Shown one piece after another: positions 63,712 to 64,000 of a stretch of 64,000 nt of DNA. Where the stretch lies: positions 1 to 64,000 of the forward strand of contig JACCVY010000220.1 in assembly GCA_013697915.1 (NCBI GenBank), given 5' to 3'. Under the pieces are notes generated by a model. It was given only the letters and a program-made list of their open reading frames with translations. It had not been told where the DNA came from and did no database searches. The position numbers and the translations under genes are program-made. Source of the DNA: Blastocatellia bacterium (lineage in GTDB: Bacteria > Acidobacteriota > Blastocatellia > Pyrinomonadales > Pyrinomonadaceae). Position 1 is the first letter of the stretch; every line of letters starts with the position of its first letter.

Positions 63712-64000
63712 TTGACCGACCTACAGCAACAAACTTTGCGCGCCGTGGTTAATCGTATTATCCCGCCGGACGATTATCCCGGAGCGTGGGATGCAGGCGT
63801 CGGCGACTATCTCACGCGCCAGTTTGAAGCCGACTTGGCGCCGCAGCTAGAACTCTATTGCGCTGGTCTTGACGCGGTCGAGGCAGAATCCCTGACTCGG
63901 TTTCAGTCCAGCTTCGCTCGTCTTACCATTGCTGAGCAGGATGCAACGCTTGTTCACATCGAGGCTGGAGAGCTATTAACGTCATGGCCGATACCGCCAG
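63712..64000 (+). CDS. Gluconate 2-dehydrogenase subunit 3-like protein, start only
   Basis: The frame opens at a TTG after AAGG, nine bases past the GH42-like stop, and runs off the right edge (96 codons seen). The N-terminus LRAVVNRIIPPDDYPGAWDA and AGVGDYLTRQFEADL match the small (subunit 3) component that pairs with a GMC flavoprotein dehydrogenase in periplasmic gluconate- or sugar-oxidising complexes. The large subunit should lie just beyond the window. No signal peptide or twin-arginine is seen at this start, so a more upstream export signal is not excluded. Confidence 0.75.
   Translation, partial: MTDLQQQTLRAVVNRIIPPDDYPGAWDAGVGDYLTRQFEADLAPQLELYCAGLDAVEAESLTRFQSSFARLTIAEQDATLVHIEAGELLTSWPIPP

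Overview
The window looks like chromosomal DNA of a Gram-negative, probably heterotrophic bacterium, most likely an Acidobacteriota (Blastocatellia-like). That inference rests on the very long Oar-type TonB-dependent receptor with an N-terminal carboxypeptidase-regulatory domain, many Sec and Tat exported enzymes, DUF5107-TPR and DUF4091 proteins and moderately GC-rich coding sequence. No rRNA or taxonomic marker is present, so the assignment is an inference.

Left edge (1-1069): the end of a CRISPR array (four identical 36-bp repeats seen) whose last repeat runs into a near-perfect 63-nt hairpin made with an inverted partial repeat. Two 3'-halves of tRNA genes (a proline-type and a degenerate second one) follow within 650 bp. 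No cas gene is visible. This looks like an old island or integration boundary.

Left arm (1070-43500): almost every gene is on the minus strand. Listed from the divergent centre leftwards, they are a Tat-type amidohydrolase, a RIFT-barrel/alpha-toroid enzyme, a DUF4832 protein, a CocE/NonD hydrolase, a TonB receptor, a ROK regulator, a DapA-family aldolase, a dihydroorotate-dehydrogenase-like protein, a GNAT protein, a glucosamine-6-phosphate deaminase-like protein, an SSS symporter, a DUF4091 protein, three right-handed beta-helix proteins, a sugar-phosphate-isomerase-like TIM barrel, a 2-hydroxyacid dehydrogenase, an N-acylamino-acid-racemase-like enolase, a DUF5107-TPR protein, an M20 deacylase, an SGNH hydrolase, a heparinase II/III-type lyase, a second amidohydrolase, an APC permease, a Nudix hydrolase, a CBM9-like protein and an SMP-30 lactonase. 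One PhyH dioxygenase gene lies on the plus strand.

Right arm (43969-64000): mostly plus strand. It holds a fused GHMP kinase-nucleotidyltransferase, an ExuT-like MFS transporter, two tandem phosphohexomutases (the first lacks the catalytic serine), a ROK sugar kinase, a DeoR/AgaR-type regulator, a divergent AgaS-type isomerase/deaminase, a PfkB kinase, a class II (tagatose-bisphosphate type) aldolase, an SSS symporter with a 54-residue membrane partner, a LacC-type kinase, a Gfo/Idh/MocA oxidoreductase, a 1324-residue GH42-like protein and the start of a GMC-dehydrogenase small subunit.

Together the genes read as one polysaccharide-use locus for a polymer rich in uronic acid and amino sugar, probably galactosamine. 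Exported lyases and hydrolases would cut it. The TonB receptor and the SSS, MFS and APC carriers would import the products. AgaS, the tagatose-6-phosphate kinase and the tagatose-bisphosphate aldolase would take galactosamine phosphate to triose phosphates. No GalNAc-6-phosphate deacetylase, SusD homologue or GH88 unsaturated glucuronyl hydrolase is seen. The substrate itself is inferred, not shown.
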